Shown: in pieces, positions 50,166-59,627 of the stretch
How positions within the stretch are numbered: the first letter of the stretch is position 1
How the letters are laid out: the number at the start of each line of letters is the position of its first letter
From: Methylophilus glucosoxydans
GTDB taxonomy: Bacteria > Pseudomonadota > Gammaproteobacteria > Burkholderiales > Methylophilaceae
Direction: 5' to 3'
Length of the DNA: 64,000 nucleotides
Assembly: GCF_042676145.1 (NCBI RefSeq)
Contig: NZ_JBHTJW010000001.1
Span: 372,001-436,000, forward strand
Made by a program: the position numbers and the translations under genes
The notes under the pieces: model-generated
Database searches by the model: none
What the model saw: the letters and a program-made list of their open reading frames with translations, nothing else
Told to the model about the DNA's origin: nothing

Positions 50166-50537
50166 CTAGCGAGTAAACACTAACCAGCCGCTTAATGCTG
50201 CAGCAGAGACCGCCAGGAACAAGTTGACCGCCGGTGGCAGCCAGTAAACGTGGCCACGTGGTTTTTCCTGTGTGCTGAGTGATTGGTAAAACAGCAGAAA
50301 TTGGATGGCAGACAAGATTGCCGTACAGGCCCCCAGCAGAATAAATCCAACCCCGAGATAGAGCGATAACATGCTTTGGGAGGGCGGCACTGGCTGCCCC
50401 TGTGCCATGAGCTGCATAAACAAGCCAAAACGCTCAATCACAAACCCCAGCCCCATCAGGGCAATGGCTGAACGTTGCCAGGCCAGCAATGTCCGTTCTG
50501 CCGCAAAATAAACCCGTGGGTCATCAAGGTAAGACAT
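50166..50537 (-). CDS. DUF202 (YidH-family) membrane protein
   Basis: A 123-residue protein with three membrane helices. It begins with the DUF202 signature D-P-R-V-Y-F-A-A-E-R-T-L-L-A-W-Q-R-S-A-I-A-L-M-G-L-G-F-V. The function is not established. It lies downstream of relA on the same strand, 43 bases away in transcription order, and may be expressed from that transcript. Confidence 0.9.
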   Translation of the reverse strand: MSYLDDPRVYFAAERTLLAWQRSAIALMGLGFVIERFGLFMQLMAQGQPVPPSQSMLSLYLGVGFILLGACTAILSAIQFLLFYQSLSTQEKPRGHVYWLPPAVNLFLAVSAAALSGWLVFTR

Positions 50538-50580
50538 GTGCTGGATTCTCCTGTTTCATGATGTCATCATTCAACGTGGC

Positions 50581-52815
50581 TTAGGTCTGTCGCTGGGCCA
50601 TGATCACGCCTGGCACTTGCTTGAGCCTTGCCAGCAAGTGCTCTAGCTGGTCGAGGTCAACCAGTTCCACCGTAAAGTGCATGAGCGCCACATGGTTGCG
50701 GCTGAGCGTGTTCGCTTTTGTGGTATTGATTTTTTCACGCGCAAACAGCTCGCTGATGTCACGCAACAATCCCTGACGGTCATTCGCTTCCAGCACAATA
50801 TCCACTTCGTATACGCCAGATTGTTTATTGCCCCATTGCGCATTGAGCAGACGGTTGTGGCGTGTCTGGTCGAGCCGCGTAATAAACGAGCACGCCTGGC
50901 GGTGGATGGTCACACTGTGGTTGCGCGTCAGATACGCGACTATCGGTTCTGGCGACACCGGCTTGCAGCATTTGGCCATGGTGGTTTGTACATTGCCTAT
51001 GCCTTCAATCATAATGCCCGCATGGTTCACCTGAGAGGCGCTGGGGCGCTTGATGATGGCTGGCGCATTGCCTTGCGCAACCGGTGTCAATTCCCCCTGA
51101 ATGGTGATGGCAATTTGGTGTTCGCTGATATCGCCGCGGCCAATCGCAGCCAGGCAATCTTCCAGTTTCTGGAACTGCAGCTTTTGTGCGACTTTTTCAA
51201 GCGGCAGGCTACTGGCACCGGCACGGTGTAACTCTTTGTCCAATTTAGCCCGGCCCTGGGCGACGTTTTCTTCAAAATGCTGGTATTTAAACCAGTGGCG
51301 CACCTTGGCGCGTGCACTGGCGCTTTGCAAAAAGCCGAGCGCAGGGTTCAGCCAGTCTCGGCTGGGGGCGCCATGTTTGGCGGTCAGGATTTCCACCCGC
51401 TGGCCGTTTTCCAGCTTGGTATGCAAGGGGACGATCTGGCCGTCGATTTTCGCGCCGCGGGTGCGATGACCCAGGTCTGTGTGTAAAGCGTAAGCAAAGT
51501 CTATGGGGGTGGCGCCTTTGGGCAAGTCCATGACTTTGCCTTGTGGTGTCAACACGTATACTTTGTCCTGGAATAACGCATTGTTGAATTGCTCCAGCAA
51601 ATCACCCTGATCAGCGACCTCATCCTTCCAGGACAAGATCTGGCGCAACCAGGCAATTTTTTCGTCGAATTTCGCGTCGGATTTTCCACCCTCCTTATAG
51701 CGCCAATGTGCGGCAACGCCCAGCTCGGAATGCTGGTGCATTTCAAACGTGCGGATCTGCACCTCCACTGCAAGGCCACGAGGGCCGCTGACAGCCGTGT
51801 GCAGGGACCGGTAGTTGTTGCTTTTGGGGCGGGCAATATAGTCATCAAACTCACCGGGAATCGGTTGCCACAAGTGATGTACCAGGCCAAGTGCGGTATA
51901 GCAGTCTTTCACATCTTGCACCATGATGCGAACCGCACGCACATCATACAGCTGGTTAAATTGCAGATGCTTGCTACGCATTTTTTTCACGATGCTGTAG
52001 ATGTGTTTTGGCCGCCCGCTCACTTCCCCCTGGATGCCCGCTTGGGTCAGTTCATGCTGCAGCTGCCGCACGACCTCTGCAATATACTGTTCACGATCCA
52101 CACGCCGTTCGTCCAGCATTTTCGAGACTTCTTTATACAGCTGCGGTTCGAGGTAGCGTAAGGATAAGTCTTCGAGTTCCCATTTGAGTTGCCACACGCC
52201 CAGGCGGTTGGCCAGCGGGGCAAAGATACTCTGGTTCTCGCGGGCAATCTGCACTTGTTGCTCTGGGCTGGCGCCAGACAAATGCCGTAATAATTGGGTA
52301 CGCTCTGCCAGCTTGATCAACACGACACGGATATCTTGCACCATCGCCAATAGCATTTTGCGCAGCGCTTCCATCTGTTGCGCGCGGTCATTCTGTTTGT
52401 GGTCCGCTTTGGTGTCCGCGTGGTGCAAGCCATCCATTTCACTCAAGGCATGGATCTGTGACATGCGCGAAATACCCTCTATCAGACTGACAACGCACGG
52501 ATTGAAGCGGGCAGATAAGTGGACGGACCAGTCATCAAGAAAGTCTGGCGCGGCATACAGAATGCAGGCAGTCAGGCTGTCTGCATCCATGTTGATATCC
52601 GAGAGGGTAGAGGCCGTTTCTAAGGCATGTTGCAATAAGGGATAACGGTTGATGGCATGGTGTTGCGCATACAGAGACGCTGCCAGCTCAGCCGCCTGCC
52701 GTATTTGTGTCAATTCATCAGCCGTAAACCGTTGCGCTAAGGAATCCATCCACAAACTGAGTGCCTGTGGATCAAGTACAGTGGGCGTGTGAGTAGAGCG
52801 GTGACCAGAAACCAT
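50581..52815 (-). CDS. relA: (p)ppGpp synthetase RelA
   Basis: Ribosome-bound stringent-response enzyme that makes (p)ppGpp from ATP and GTP/GDP when uncharged tRNA enters the A site. The 744 residues have an N-terminal HD-type domain that has lost the catalytic H-D pair (T-A-C-I-L-Y-A-A-P-D replaces the usual H-D-x-x-E-D segment), then the synthetase domain with R-A-V-R-I-M-V-Q-D-V and the acidic E-F-D-D motif that marks RelA rather than bifunctional SpoT, a TGS domain (about 410-470) and a C-terminal ACT domain (about 665-740). Hydrolysis must come from another protein. Confidence 0.95.
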   Translation of the reverse strand: MVSGHRSTHTPTVLDPQALSLWMDSLAQRFTADELTQIRQAAELAASLYAQHHAINRYPLLQHALETASTLSDINMDADSLTACILYAAPDFLDDWSVHLSARFNPCVVSLIEGISRMSQIHALSEMDGLHHADTKADHKQNDRAQQMEALRKMLLAMVQDIRVVLIKLAERTQLLRHLSGASPEQQVQIARENQSIFAPLANRLGVWQLKWELEDLSLRYLEPQLYKEVSKMLDERRVDREQYIAEVVRQLQHELTQAGIQGEVSGRPKHIYSIVKKMRSKHLQFNQLYDVRAVRIMVQDVKDCYTALGLVHHLWQPIPGEFDDYIARPKSNNYRSLHTAVSGPRGLAVEVQIRTFEMHQHSELGVAAHWRYKEGGKSDAKFDEKIAWLRQILSWKDEVADQGDLLEQFNNALFQDKVYVLTPQGKVMDLPKGATPIDFAYALHTDLGHRTRGAKIDGQIVPLHTKLENGQRVEILTAKHGAPSRDWLNPALGFLQSASARAKVRHWFKYQHFEENVAQGRAKLDKELHRAGASSLPLEKVAQKLQFQKLEDCLAAIGRGDISEHQIAITIQGELTPVAQGNAPAIIKRPSASQVNHAGIMIEGIGNVQTTMAKCCKPVSPEPIVAYLTRNHSVTIHRQACSFITRLDQTRHNRLLNAQWGNKQSGVYEVDIVLEANDRQGLLRDISELFAREKINTTKANTLSRNHVALMHFTVELVDLDQLEHLLARLKQVPGVIMAQRQT

Positions 52816-52859
52816 GCCCTATTATCGCCGCTATCCCCAGGCAGCGTAAAGATAAAACA

Positions 52860-52883
52860 CGTCCTGACGCATGGATCAGGACG
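52860..52883 (-). terminator. hairpin after the DUF1328 gene
   Basis: An 8-bp perfect stem (52860-52867 with 52876-52883), 8-base loop. Read on the minus strand it is followed by TGTTTTATCTTT, a broken T tract. It lies 47 bases beyond the DUF1328 stop and before relA, so a weak terminator is likely. Confidence 0.6.
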
Positions 52884-52930
52884 CGTCCCCGCTGCGGAAG
52901 GTGGTGTCCGCTGCCAGGGTCGAATGGATA

Positions 52931-53104
52931 TTAAGCGATCATACTAATGCCAAGCACCGTTGCTAGCGCAATGCCGATGGCCAGCAGCAGGAAAATAAAG
53001 AAAAATACCTTGGAGATGGTGGCCGCGCCCGACTCAACGCCTCTAAACCCCAAGAGCCCGGCGATAAATGAAATGACCAGAAACAAGAGTGCGTAATAAA
53101 GCAT
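52931..53104 (-). CDS. DUF1328 small membrane protein (YtjA family)
   Basis: A 57-residue protein with two hydrophobic helices and the family start M-L-Y-Y-A-L-L-F-L-V-I-S-F-I-A-G-L-L-G-F-R-G. Such proteins are widespread in proteobacteria, often expressed in stationary phase, and of unknown function. ATG 53104 with GAAAGG upstream is chosen; a frame back to 53140 adds a non-homologous leader. Confidence 0.9.
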   Translation of the reverse strand: MLYYALLFLVISFIAGLLGFRGVESGAATISKVFFFIFLLLAIGIALATVLGISMIA

Positions 53105-53356
53105 GTTCGACCTTTCCCAAATGTTTAGATACATGCTCATGATAAAAAAAGCCTGGCATGCGCACTATCAGCCTCTGTCGTGACTGCCAGTCAGAAAAGG
53201 CTGACGCACCGCGCAGTCGGATCATGCGTGATTGACAAGTATAAAAGTGCTTGGCGAGCGTCAAAATGCGCGTATATTATTTCAAATCAAAAATAGGCAA
53301 GTCCGCCAGTGTGAATGGCGGAGTGCAAATGAGTTAACCTGCAGGAGGGCGCAGTC

Positions 53357-53863
53357 ATGGGCGGGATCAAACAGTGTCGAGCAGCCTGGCTGGTCACAGG
53401 AAGTTGCCTGTTTAGTCTTTGGTGGCCGGTCTCTTTTGCACTGGCTTCCAGCGATAGTGCCAAAGTGATCAGTGCCATGACGGTGACTGAGGATAAGCAC
53501 GGTAGCAAATCCACAAGCAAGCCTGCCGTCATTGCGCTGGTGAATCTGGATGAAGTGTCGCCTGACTGCCAGCAGCAAGTCACCATGGCCAGAATCAAAA
53601 CCGTGGCTTATAGTGAAAGTGGCATGACGCCTGAGAAAATCAAGTTTGACTGGCAAGGCAATGCGCTAGACGTTGCCACCAATGTTGGCGAAAACCCGGT
53701 ATTGACGCTAGAAGAGATTCAGGCCGCCCACCAGTTTATCCGTGTCGGCAAGCAGTACCTGATTCATTTTCAGCTGTGTTCTGATGGTCAGCAACGCAGC
53801 CTGATTAATTTATATGCCACGCTGAATCCGCCAAACCGGCCAGCGCGTAAAATGAAATCCTAA
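53357..53863 (+). CDS. secreted protein of unknown function
   Basis: The protein has 168 residues with a signal peptide (hydrophobic core about 11-28, cleavage near A-L-A-S-S). The mature part has two cysteines (in S-P-D-C-Q-Q and Q-L-C-S-D), possibly a disulfide, and no recognised domain. GCAGGAGG lies 8 bases before the ATG. It stands alone, between DUF1328 (divergent) and the two-component genes (convergent). I cannot assign a function. Confidence 0.7.
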   Translation: MGGIKQCRAAWLVTGSCLFSLWWPVSFALASSDSAKVISAMTVTEDKHGSKSTSKPAVIALVNLDEVSPDCQQQVTMARIKTVAYSESGMTPEKIKFDWQGNALDVATNVGENPVLTLEEIQAAHQFIRVGKQYLIHFQLCSDGQQRSLINLYATLNPPNRPARKMKS

Positions 53864-53993
53864 GGTGCGTCATCCCTGTCAAGGTGGCGGTTGCTACAGC
53901 ATGCAAGTGTTGGTTTGATGGCAGGCAATCGCTCGTTTTCAGCCCATACTGTTCCCAGCATAGTGCATCAGACCTAGCGAAGTGCATCACGCC

Positions 53994-55439
53994 TTAGCTC
54001 AGCTGTGCCGGGCCGCTAGCCCCCGGCCGTTGAAACCGCACCGTCATCAGCGTGCCTATGCCCTGTTCGCCAGCGCTGACGGTGATGCTGGCACTATGCA
54101 GCGCCACAATTTCCTTGACGATGGATAGGCCCAAGCCGCTGCCTTCCTGTGAGTGGTTGAGCACGCGGTGAAAGCGTTCAAATACCATGGCATGCTCTTC
54201 TTCCGGGATGCCGATCCCGTTGTCTTCCACCTGGATTTCCGTCCATTTTTCCTGGGCAATCACAGACAGCGTCACCTTGCCTCCTTCCGGTGTATAGCGC
54301 ACCGCATTGTCCAGCAGGTTGACCAGAAGAATCTTCAGGCGTTGCTTGTCGGCATGGATGGTGAAGTCTGGCAAAGGTCCGGCACTACTGGACTCTAGGC
54401 CCAGATCTATATTTTTTTTCAGTGCAAAATGAATCACTTCCACGCAGGCATCTTGGGCCAGGGCCAGCAGATTGACCGGTTTGAGCGCAATCACGTTGGC
54501 GGCTTCAGGCTGGTTATTTGACAGCCGCAACAACTGGTTGACGATATGTGTGAGCTTGCTCACGCTTTCGCTGATCATGCCCAGCTGGTGTTGAGACTGG
54601 TCCTTGGCCTGCTCATGGCGCAATGCGAGCTCCAGTTGCGCCTGTATGCCTGCCAATGGGGTACGCAATTGATGGGCGGCATCAGCAATAAACTGGTTCT
54701 GCGCCAGGATGGCGTTATTGAGCCTGCCCATGAGCAGGTTGATCGAGTTGATCAACACCATGGCCTCTTCGGGTACGTTGTTGAGCATGACCGGGTCCAG
54801 TTGCGTGCTGGAGCGTTTAGCGATCTCTTCGTTGAGCTCGTGCAGTGGCCGTAGACCCTTGGTCACCCCGGCTAACAGCATGACACTGCAGACCAGCAGC
54901 AGGAGCAACTGTGGCAGGACGATGGCGAATAGAATCCGGCTGCGCAAGTCATTACGTTTGTGCACGGTTTCGGCAATCAACACAGAGTACATGAGCGGCT
55001 GGTTCTGACGATCGACAATCGTGCTTTTCTGATTAAGCAATCGCACGACCTCGCCATGCGCTCTGGCATAGCGTAAATGACGATGATTCAAGCTGTCCTT
55101 GTGGTTAAAGGGCAGTGTCGGGTCGCCACTTAAATAATGGCCTTGCGCGTCGTAAATCGCAAAATAGGTTTTATCATCCTTGTCAGAAAACAGCACTGTT
55201 TGTGATTCCGTGCTCATTCTGAAATTTTCCGGGGTCTTGCCGGATTCGCTGATCATGGCGATCACGTCATTGGCAATATCCTCCAGCATCTCATCAAACG
55301 ATTGCTCAATAAAGTGGCTTCCTACCTTGTACAAAATGGTGGTGTCCAGCGGCACCAGGATGAACATGGGGATGGTCACCCACAAGAATAACTGTTTGCG
55401 CAGGGTGCGGCCCTGGCTCAATTTGAACAGTCGATTCAT
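53994..55439 (-). CDS. sensor histidine kinase (TctE/QseC-like)
   Basis: A 481-residue inner-membrane kinase. Two membrane helices (about 16-38 and 168-191) enclose a periplasmic sensor domain of about 130 residues of the 2CSK_N/TctE kind (F-A-I-Y-D-A-Q-G-H-Y-L-S-G-D). A HAMP-like linker, the phospho-accepting His256 in D-A-A-H-Q-L-R-T-P, and the N, G1 and G2 boxes of the ATPase domain follow (N-L-L-D-N-A-V-R-Y-T, D-N-G-I-G-I-P, G-S-G-L-G-L-S-I-V). It overlaps the regulator gene by 4 bases. Signals sensed by relatives include tricarboxylates and metals; here unknown. Confidence 0.94.
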   Translation of the reverse strand: MNRLFKLSQGRTLRKQLFLWVTIPMFILVPLDTTILYKVGSHFIEQSFDEMLEDIANDVIAMISESGKTPENFRMSTESQTVLFSDKDDKTYFAIYDAQGHYLSGDPTLPFNHKDSLNHRHLRYARAHGEVVRLLNQKSTIVDRQNQPLMYSVLIAETVHKRNDLRSRILFAIVLPQLLLLLVCSVMLLAGVTKGLRPLHELNEEIAKRSSTQLDPVMLNNVPEEAMVLINSINLLMGRLNNAILAQNQFIADAAHQLRTPLAGIQAQLELALRHEQAKDQSQHQLGMISESVSKLTHIVNQLLRLSNNQPEAANVIALKPVNLLALAQDACVEVIHFALKKNIDLGLESSSAGPLPDFTIHADKQRLKILLVNLLDNAVRYTPEGGKVTLSVIAQEKWTEIQVEDNGIGIPEEEHAMVFERFHRVLNHSQEGSGLGLSIVKEIVALHSASITVSAGEQGIGTLMTVRFQRPGASGPAQLS

Positions 55440-56107
55440 GGATTCTTTTGTTCCATGATATAGCCCAGACCGCGTACGTTGGAAATGCAGACCTCGCCGT
55501 CGCCCAGTTTTTTGCGCAAGCGGTGCACATAGACCTCAATCGCATTCTGGCCGATATCCTGTTCCCAGTTGCACAGGCTTTCAATCAGCGCCTCTTTGGT
55601 CACCAACTTGCCGCATTTATTGGCCAGGGTTTCCAGTAAGGAAAACTCGCGTGGCGACACACTGAGTTTCTCGCCCTTGAGGTGAACGCTATGCTCCTTG
55701 GTGTCCAGTTCCAGCGGACCTATCGTAATCTTGGAGGAGTAGTGCGCATTCACGCGCCGGATCTGGGCGCGGATCCTGGCAGCCAGCTCGGGCAGTCTGA
55801 ATGGTTTGATCAGGTAATCATCCGCGCCCATGTCAAAGGCGTTGACGATATCATCCGGGTTGTCATTCGCGGTCAGCACGATGATAGGGACGGATTGTTT
55901 GCTGTTGCGCAAGCGCTGAATGACTTCAAAGCCGGTTAAAAACGGCAACCCCAAATCCAGTAACACCAGATCATAGGTTTGTGCTTGTGCCGCCAGTACA
56001 CCGTCCTTGCCATTTCTGAACCAGTCAACCGCATAGGTTGCATTGACTAGCGATTGCACGACGGCATCACCGAGTACCACATCATCCTCAACCAACAAAA
56101 TACGCAT
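55436..56107 (-). CDS. OmpR-family response regulator
   Basis: A 223-residue regulator. The receiver domain has the acidic pair E-D-D at 7-9, the phospho-accepting Asp51 (L-L-D-L-G-L-P), Thr in V-L-T-A-N-D and Lys near 101 (L-I-K-P-F). The C-terminal winged helix binds DNA (S-P-R-E-F-S-L-L-E-T-L, V-Y-V-H-R-L-R-K-K-L-G). It is transcribed first, followed by the kinase gene with a 4-base overlap. The 208-base gap to the divergent gene at 56316 should hold the promoters of both. Confidence 0.95.
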   Translation of the reverse strand: MRILLVEDDVVLGDAVVQSLVNATYAVDWFRNGKDGVLAAQAQTYDLVLLDLGLPFLTGFEVIQRLRNSKQSVPIIVLTANDNPDDIVNAFDMGADDYLIKPFRLPELAARIRAQIRRVNAHYSSKITIGPLELDTKEHSVHLKGEKLSVSPREFSLLETLANKCGKLVTKEALIESLCNWEQDIGQNAIEVYVHRLRKKLGDGEVCISNVRGLGYIMEQKNP

Positions 56108-56315
56108 TCATCTGAGTCCTGCTTCAAGATTGCTGCTAGCTTGCCTCATGCCTACTTACAGTTTGCTTACATCAATTTGGCCACTGAATGACTGTAAGTG
56201 TTTCGTAAGAATTTGACTGCATGATGACGCCGTAACCAAGATTGACTGGTAGGCGCAACAGGAGAGGCCTGCTGTTCGGACCAGATTGCTGTTGTCGAAA
56301 AATAAGGAGAGGGTG

Positions 56316-56990
56316 ATGTTATTTATTGTGGATTTTGATGGCACCATTTCAAAGTCGGACACGATTGATGCCTTGCTGGAGAAGTTTGCCGATGACCGCT
56401 GGCAGCAGTATGAGCAGTCGTGGCTGGCGGGCGAGATCGATGCCGTCACCTGCATGAGCAACCAGTTGGCGCTGGTTGAAGCCGATCACATTGCCCTCGA
56501 AAGTTTTTTCCGCACCATAGAGCTAGACCGTAGCTTTTGCCAGTTTCATAGCTTTGCCCGCCAGTTTGCGCGTGTGGTGATTGCCAGCGATGGCCTGGAT
56601 CATGCGATCAAGGTTTCCATGCAACATTCCGCCTTTCCTGAGCTGCCGGTGTTTGCCAATCGCCTGAACTTTGAACCCAAAGGCATCCGCATGACTTTCC
56701 CTAACCGTCAGCCTGATTGTGCGGGCGGCAACGGCAATTGCAAATGTGCGATTGCCACGGCCCAGCGCGCCTATCCTGGCGAAAAAGTGGTGCTGATCGG
56801 CGATGGCAAGTCAGACGCCTGTCTGGCCAAACGCGCTGATGTGGTATTTGCCAAAGGCTCACTGGTCAAGCATTGCGAAAAAAACCAGATTCCTTTTATT
56901 CCGTTTTCTACCTTTGACGATGTAGTGGCCGTCTTGCAAGACTGGCCCGAATGTCAGATTTCAACCACTCTTACCCACCAAACAGCCTAG
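56316..56990 (+). CDS. HAD-family phosphatase (MtnX/phosphoserine-phosphatase-like)
   Basis: A 224-residue cytosolic HAD-IB phosphatase. Motif I is D-F-D-G-T (Asp6, Asp8), motif II the Ser in V-I-A-S-D-G, and motif III/IV G-D-G-K-S-D-A. A four-helix cap is inserted after motif I. A short Cys-rich stretch D-C-A-G-G-N-G-N-C-K-C is unusual and could bind a metal. AAGGAGAGGG precedes the ATG. It is the first gene of the biosynthetic operon, 15 bases before the aminotransferase, so it probably dephosphorylates a pathway intermediate; the substrate is not known. Confidence 0.85.
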   Translation: MLFIVDFDGTISKSDTIDALLEKFADDRWQQYEQSWLAGEIDAVTCMSNQLALVEADHIALESFFRTIELDRSFCQFHSFARQFARVVIASDGLDHAIKVSMQHSAFPELPVFANRLNFEPKGIRMTFPNRQPDCAGGNGNCKCAIATAQRAYPGEKVVLIGDGKSDACLAKRADVVFAKGSLVKHCEKNQIPFIPFSTFDDVVAVLQDWPECQISTTLTHQTA

Positions 56991-57005
56991 TGAGGCGATT
57001 TCATT

Positions 57006-58379
57006 ATGGACCAAAAAATTATAGAAATTCTCGATAAGAACAATCAGTACTGTTCACATGGTGACACGGTGAACTATGCCGATCCTCCCAAAGTATTTGA
57101 AGGCTGTGATGGCAGCTTTTTGTATGATGAAAAAGGGGTGAAATACCTCGATTGGCAAATGTGGTATTCCGCTGTCAATTTCGGCTACAAAAACGAGCGC
57201 ATTGCCAATGTGCTGAAGAAGCAGATTGATACCTTGCCACAACTGGCCAGCCAATACCTGCACAAGGAAAAAGTCGAGCTGGCAGAAATCATCTGCCGCT
57301 ACATGGAAGAAAAATATGGGGTCAAAGGCCGCGTCCACTTCAACGTTGGCGGGGCACAAGCGGTTGAAGACTCCTTGAAAGTGGTGCGTAACCATACCGG
57401 TAAAACACATCAGTTTGCATTTATGGGCGGTTACCACGGCCGTACGCTGGGCGCCTCTGCGATTACTTCCAGCTACCGTTACCGCCGCCGGTTTGGCAAC
57501 TTTGCTGACCGCGCGCACTTTGTGCCGTATCCATACTGCTTCCGTTGCCCGTATGACATGAAAGTGGAAACTTGCGATACCTATTGCCACAAAGAGTTTG
57601 AAAAACTGTTTGAAACCGAATACCAGTCTTTCTGGGATGAAAAATCCAAACAGTGTGAATTTGGCGCGTTTTATATTGAGCCTATGCAGGGGACCGGCGG
57701 CTACATTATTCCGCCTGAGGGATATATGCAAAAGCTGCAAGCTTCACTGAAAAAACGCAATGTGTTGCTGGTGGCCGACGAAATTCAGATGGGCGTTTAC
57801 CGGACGGGTAAATTGTGGTCCTGGGAAAACTTTGGCATCGTGCCGGATATTTTTGTGTTTGGTAAGGCGATCACTAACGGCTTGAATCCGCTGTCCGGGA
57901 TCTGGGCGCGCGAAGAATTGATCTCGCCTGAAAAATTCCCACCAGGGTCAACCCACTCTACTTTTGCCTCGAATCCGCTCGGCACTGCCGTGGCGCTCGA
58001 AGTGTTGAAGATGACGCAAGAGTCTGATTTTGAGCCGCATGTGCGTCAACGTGGCGCGCATTTCCTCAAACGTTTGCATGAGCTGAAGTCGCGCTGGAAG
58101 TGCGTGGGCGATGTCAGCGGTCTGGGCCTGGCGCTCAGAATCGAGTTGTGCGAGAGCGACGGTTTCACCGCAAGTCGTGCCCTGGCTGACCGCATGTTTA
58201 ACGAAGGCCTGAAAGGTGATTTGCTGATTGGTGACAAGCAGTATGGCTTGGTGCTGGATATCGGTGGCTACGAGAAAAACGTGATCACGCTGGCGCCTTC
58301 GCTGATGATTACCGAGGAAGAAATCGACCTGGGTATCCAGCTGTTTGAAATGCTGCTCAAGCGTTGCGGAGCAGAGTAA
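57006..58379 (+). CDS. class III PLP aminotransferase with Cys motif
   Basis: A 457-residue PLP enzyme of the ornithine/GABA aminotransferase group. PLP contacts are G-G-A-Q-A-V (115-120), D-E-I-Q (258-261) and the Schiff-base Lys287 in F-G-K-A-I-T-N-G. Residues 178-194 hold four cysteines (C-x2-C-x8-C-x3-C), seen also in other class III enzymes with C-P-F-G-type loops, where an iron-sulfur or zinc centre is possible. The protein likely transaminates a terminal amine or a keto acid in the pathway of this operon. Exact substrate unknown. Confidence 0.88.
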   Translation: MDQKIIEILDKNNQYCSHGDTVNYADPPKVFEGCDGSFLYDEKGVKYLDWQMWYSAVNFGYKNERIANVLKKQIDTLPQLASQYLHKEKVELAEIICRYMEEKYGVKGRVHFNVGGAQAVEDSLKVVRNHTGKTHQFAFMGGYHGRTLGASAITSSYRYRRRFGNFADRAHFVPYPYCFRCPYDMKVETCDTYCHKEFEKLFETEYQSFWDEKSKQCEFGAFYIEPMQGTGGYIIPPEGYMQKLQASLKKRNVLLVADEIQMGVYRTGKLWSWENFGIVPDIFVFGKAITNGLNPLSGIWAREELISPEKFPPGSTHSTFASNPLGTAVALEVLKMTQESDFEPHVRQRGAHFLKRLHELKSRWKCVGDVSGLGLALRIELCESDGFTASRALADRMFNEGLKGDLLIGDKQYGLVLDIGGYEKNVITLAPSLMITEEEIDLGIQLFEMLLKRCGAE

Positions 58380-58380
58380 C

Positions 58381-59262
58381 TTGCTTGAGATGGAAGTGGT
58401 CGCCTACGATTTTGATGGCAGCATTCAGGCGCAGCTGGCCATGCTGAACGCGCAAGGGGTGCAGCCGGTGCTGCATGCCATGCGCCAGCATGAAACGGCG
58501 ACGCGCCTGTGGGCGTCGGCCAAGGCGTTTGCCGCCATGGCCAACCAGTTGCGGCCGCGCACAAGCCTGCCGCAATTTTCGCTGATTGGTTCCGGCGACT
58601 ACCACCATATCTCACTGGCCTTGATTGTGCGTTTTGAAACGCCGTTGACGGTGGTGCTGTTTGACAATCATCCTGACTGGATGCAGCCACCGCATCAGTA
58701 TCATTGTGGTACCTGGGTCTATCAACTGGCCCGTTTGCCACAGGTCAACCGCGTGATCATCGTCGGCCTCGAAAGTGGCGATATTGATTACGATCAGTTT
58801 AAAAAAGGCGATGTAGAAAGCTTTCTGCAGCAAAAAATCATTTTGTTGCCTTATCGCAAGGTGCAGGTGAATGCGCCGCAGCCCCTGTTTTTGCACAGCA
58901 AGCTGGCGCAAGACCTGGCGACGGGGATTCAAGAGGTGCTGTCGTATATAGAGACTGAGCAGGTCTATATCAGCATTGATAAAGACTGCCTGCAAGCGGC
59001 AGACGCCAAGACCAACTGGGAGCAGGGGAGTCTGCCTCTGGCCACCGTCACCGCCGTCATTCAAGCGCTCAGCCAGCATAAACAGCTCATAGGTGCGGAT
59101 ACGGTGGGCGACTTTTCGCCGGTGCGGTTCCGTTCACCACTCAAATGGATCGCCTCTTATTTAGACCGCAAAGTGCATCCGCGTGAGGCTGTGCAGGTTG
59201 CCGCCCAGGTTAATGCTGCTGCCAACCTGCGCTTGTTGCATGCCCTGAAGGGGGGCGCATGA
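58381..59262 (+). CDS. ureohydrolase-fold (arginase/agmatinase-like) protein
   Basis: About 293 residues with the metal-binding signature of ureohydrolases: G-S-G-D-Y-H-H (70-76), D-N-H-P-D-W (95-100), I-S-I-D-K-D-C in the second metal loop, and G-A-D-T-V-G-D near the end. Classical arginases have D-A-H-x-D and D-x-D; here D-N-H-P-D and D-K-D serve. The substrate may be a guanidino compound or another amide. The start is TTG 58381, with GGAG nine bases upstream; ATG 58390 is an alternative. It ends overlapping the next gene by 4 bases. Confidence 0.8.
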   Translation: MLEMEVVAYDFDGSIQAQLAMLNAQGVQPVLHAMRQHETATRLWASAKAFAAMANQLRPRTSLPQFSLIGSGDYHHISLALIVRFETPLTVVLFDNHPDWMQPPHQYHCGTWVYQLARLPQVNRVIIVGLESGDIDYDQFKKGDVESFLQQKIILLPYRKVQVNAPQPLFLHSKLAQDLATGIQEVLSYIETEQVYISIDKDCLQAADAKTNWEQGSLPLATVTAVIQALSQHKQLIGADTVGDFSPVRFRSPLKWIASYLDRKVHPREAVQVAAQVNAAANLRLLHALKGGA

Positions 59263-59627
59263 TGATACATACCGGCGCATTATTTGTCGCAGCCGTCCTG
59301 CTGGATACGCTGGGCACCACCTTGTTTAAGCTGGGTGCCATGCAACCGGAAACCACGGTAGAAGCTTCGCCGATGGCGCTGTTACGGTCTTGCCTGACCC
59401 GCTGGCATGTGCCGGCCGGCTTGCTGGTCTACGTGGTGGAATACGTGATCTGGATTACCTATTTGTCCGCCTCTTCGCTGAGCCAGGCTTTTCCGATGTA
59501 TAGCATCACCATTGTATTGATCATGCTGGTGTCACGACTGGCGCTAAATGAACAGATTGGCATGAAGCGCTGGCTGGGGGCCTTGCTCATTGTGGCCGGC
59601 GTTGGGTTGTTAGGGAGCAACACATGA
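59259..59627 (+). CDS. small EamA/SMR-type membrane transporter (first half-transporter)
   Basis: A 122-residue protein with four membrane helices: L-L-D-T-L-G-T-T-L-F-K-L-G in helix 1, Y-V-I-W-I-T-Y-L-S in helix 2, S-L-S-Q-A-F-P-M-Y-S-I in helix 3 and a G-x-L-L-I-V-A-G-V-G-L-L-G end. This fits small multidrug resistance/ArnE-ArnF-like proteins that work as dimers. A second protein of the same kind ends the operon (63116). Both genes overlap neighbours by 4 to 26 bases. Export or flipping of the pathway's product is inferred. Confidence 0.82.
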   Translation: MMIHTGALFVAAVLLDTLGTTLFKLGAMQPETTVEASPMALLRSCLTRWHVPAGLLVYVVEYVIWITYLSASSLSQAFPMYSITIVLIMLVSRLALNEQIGMKRWLGALLIVAGVGLLGSNT

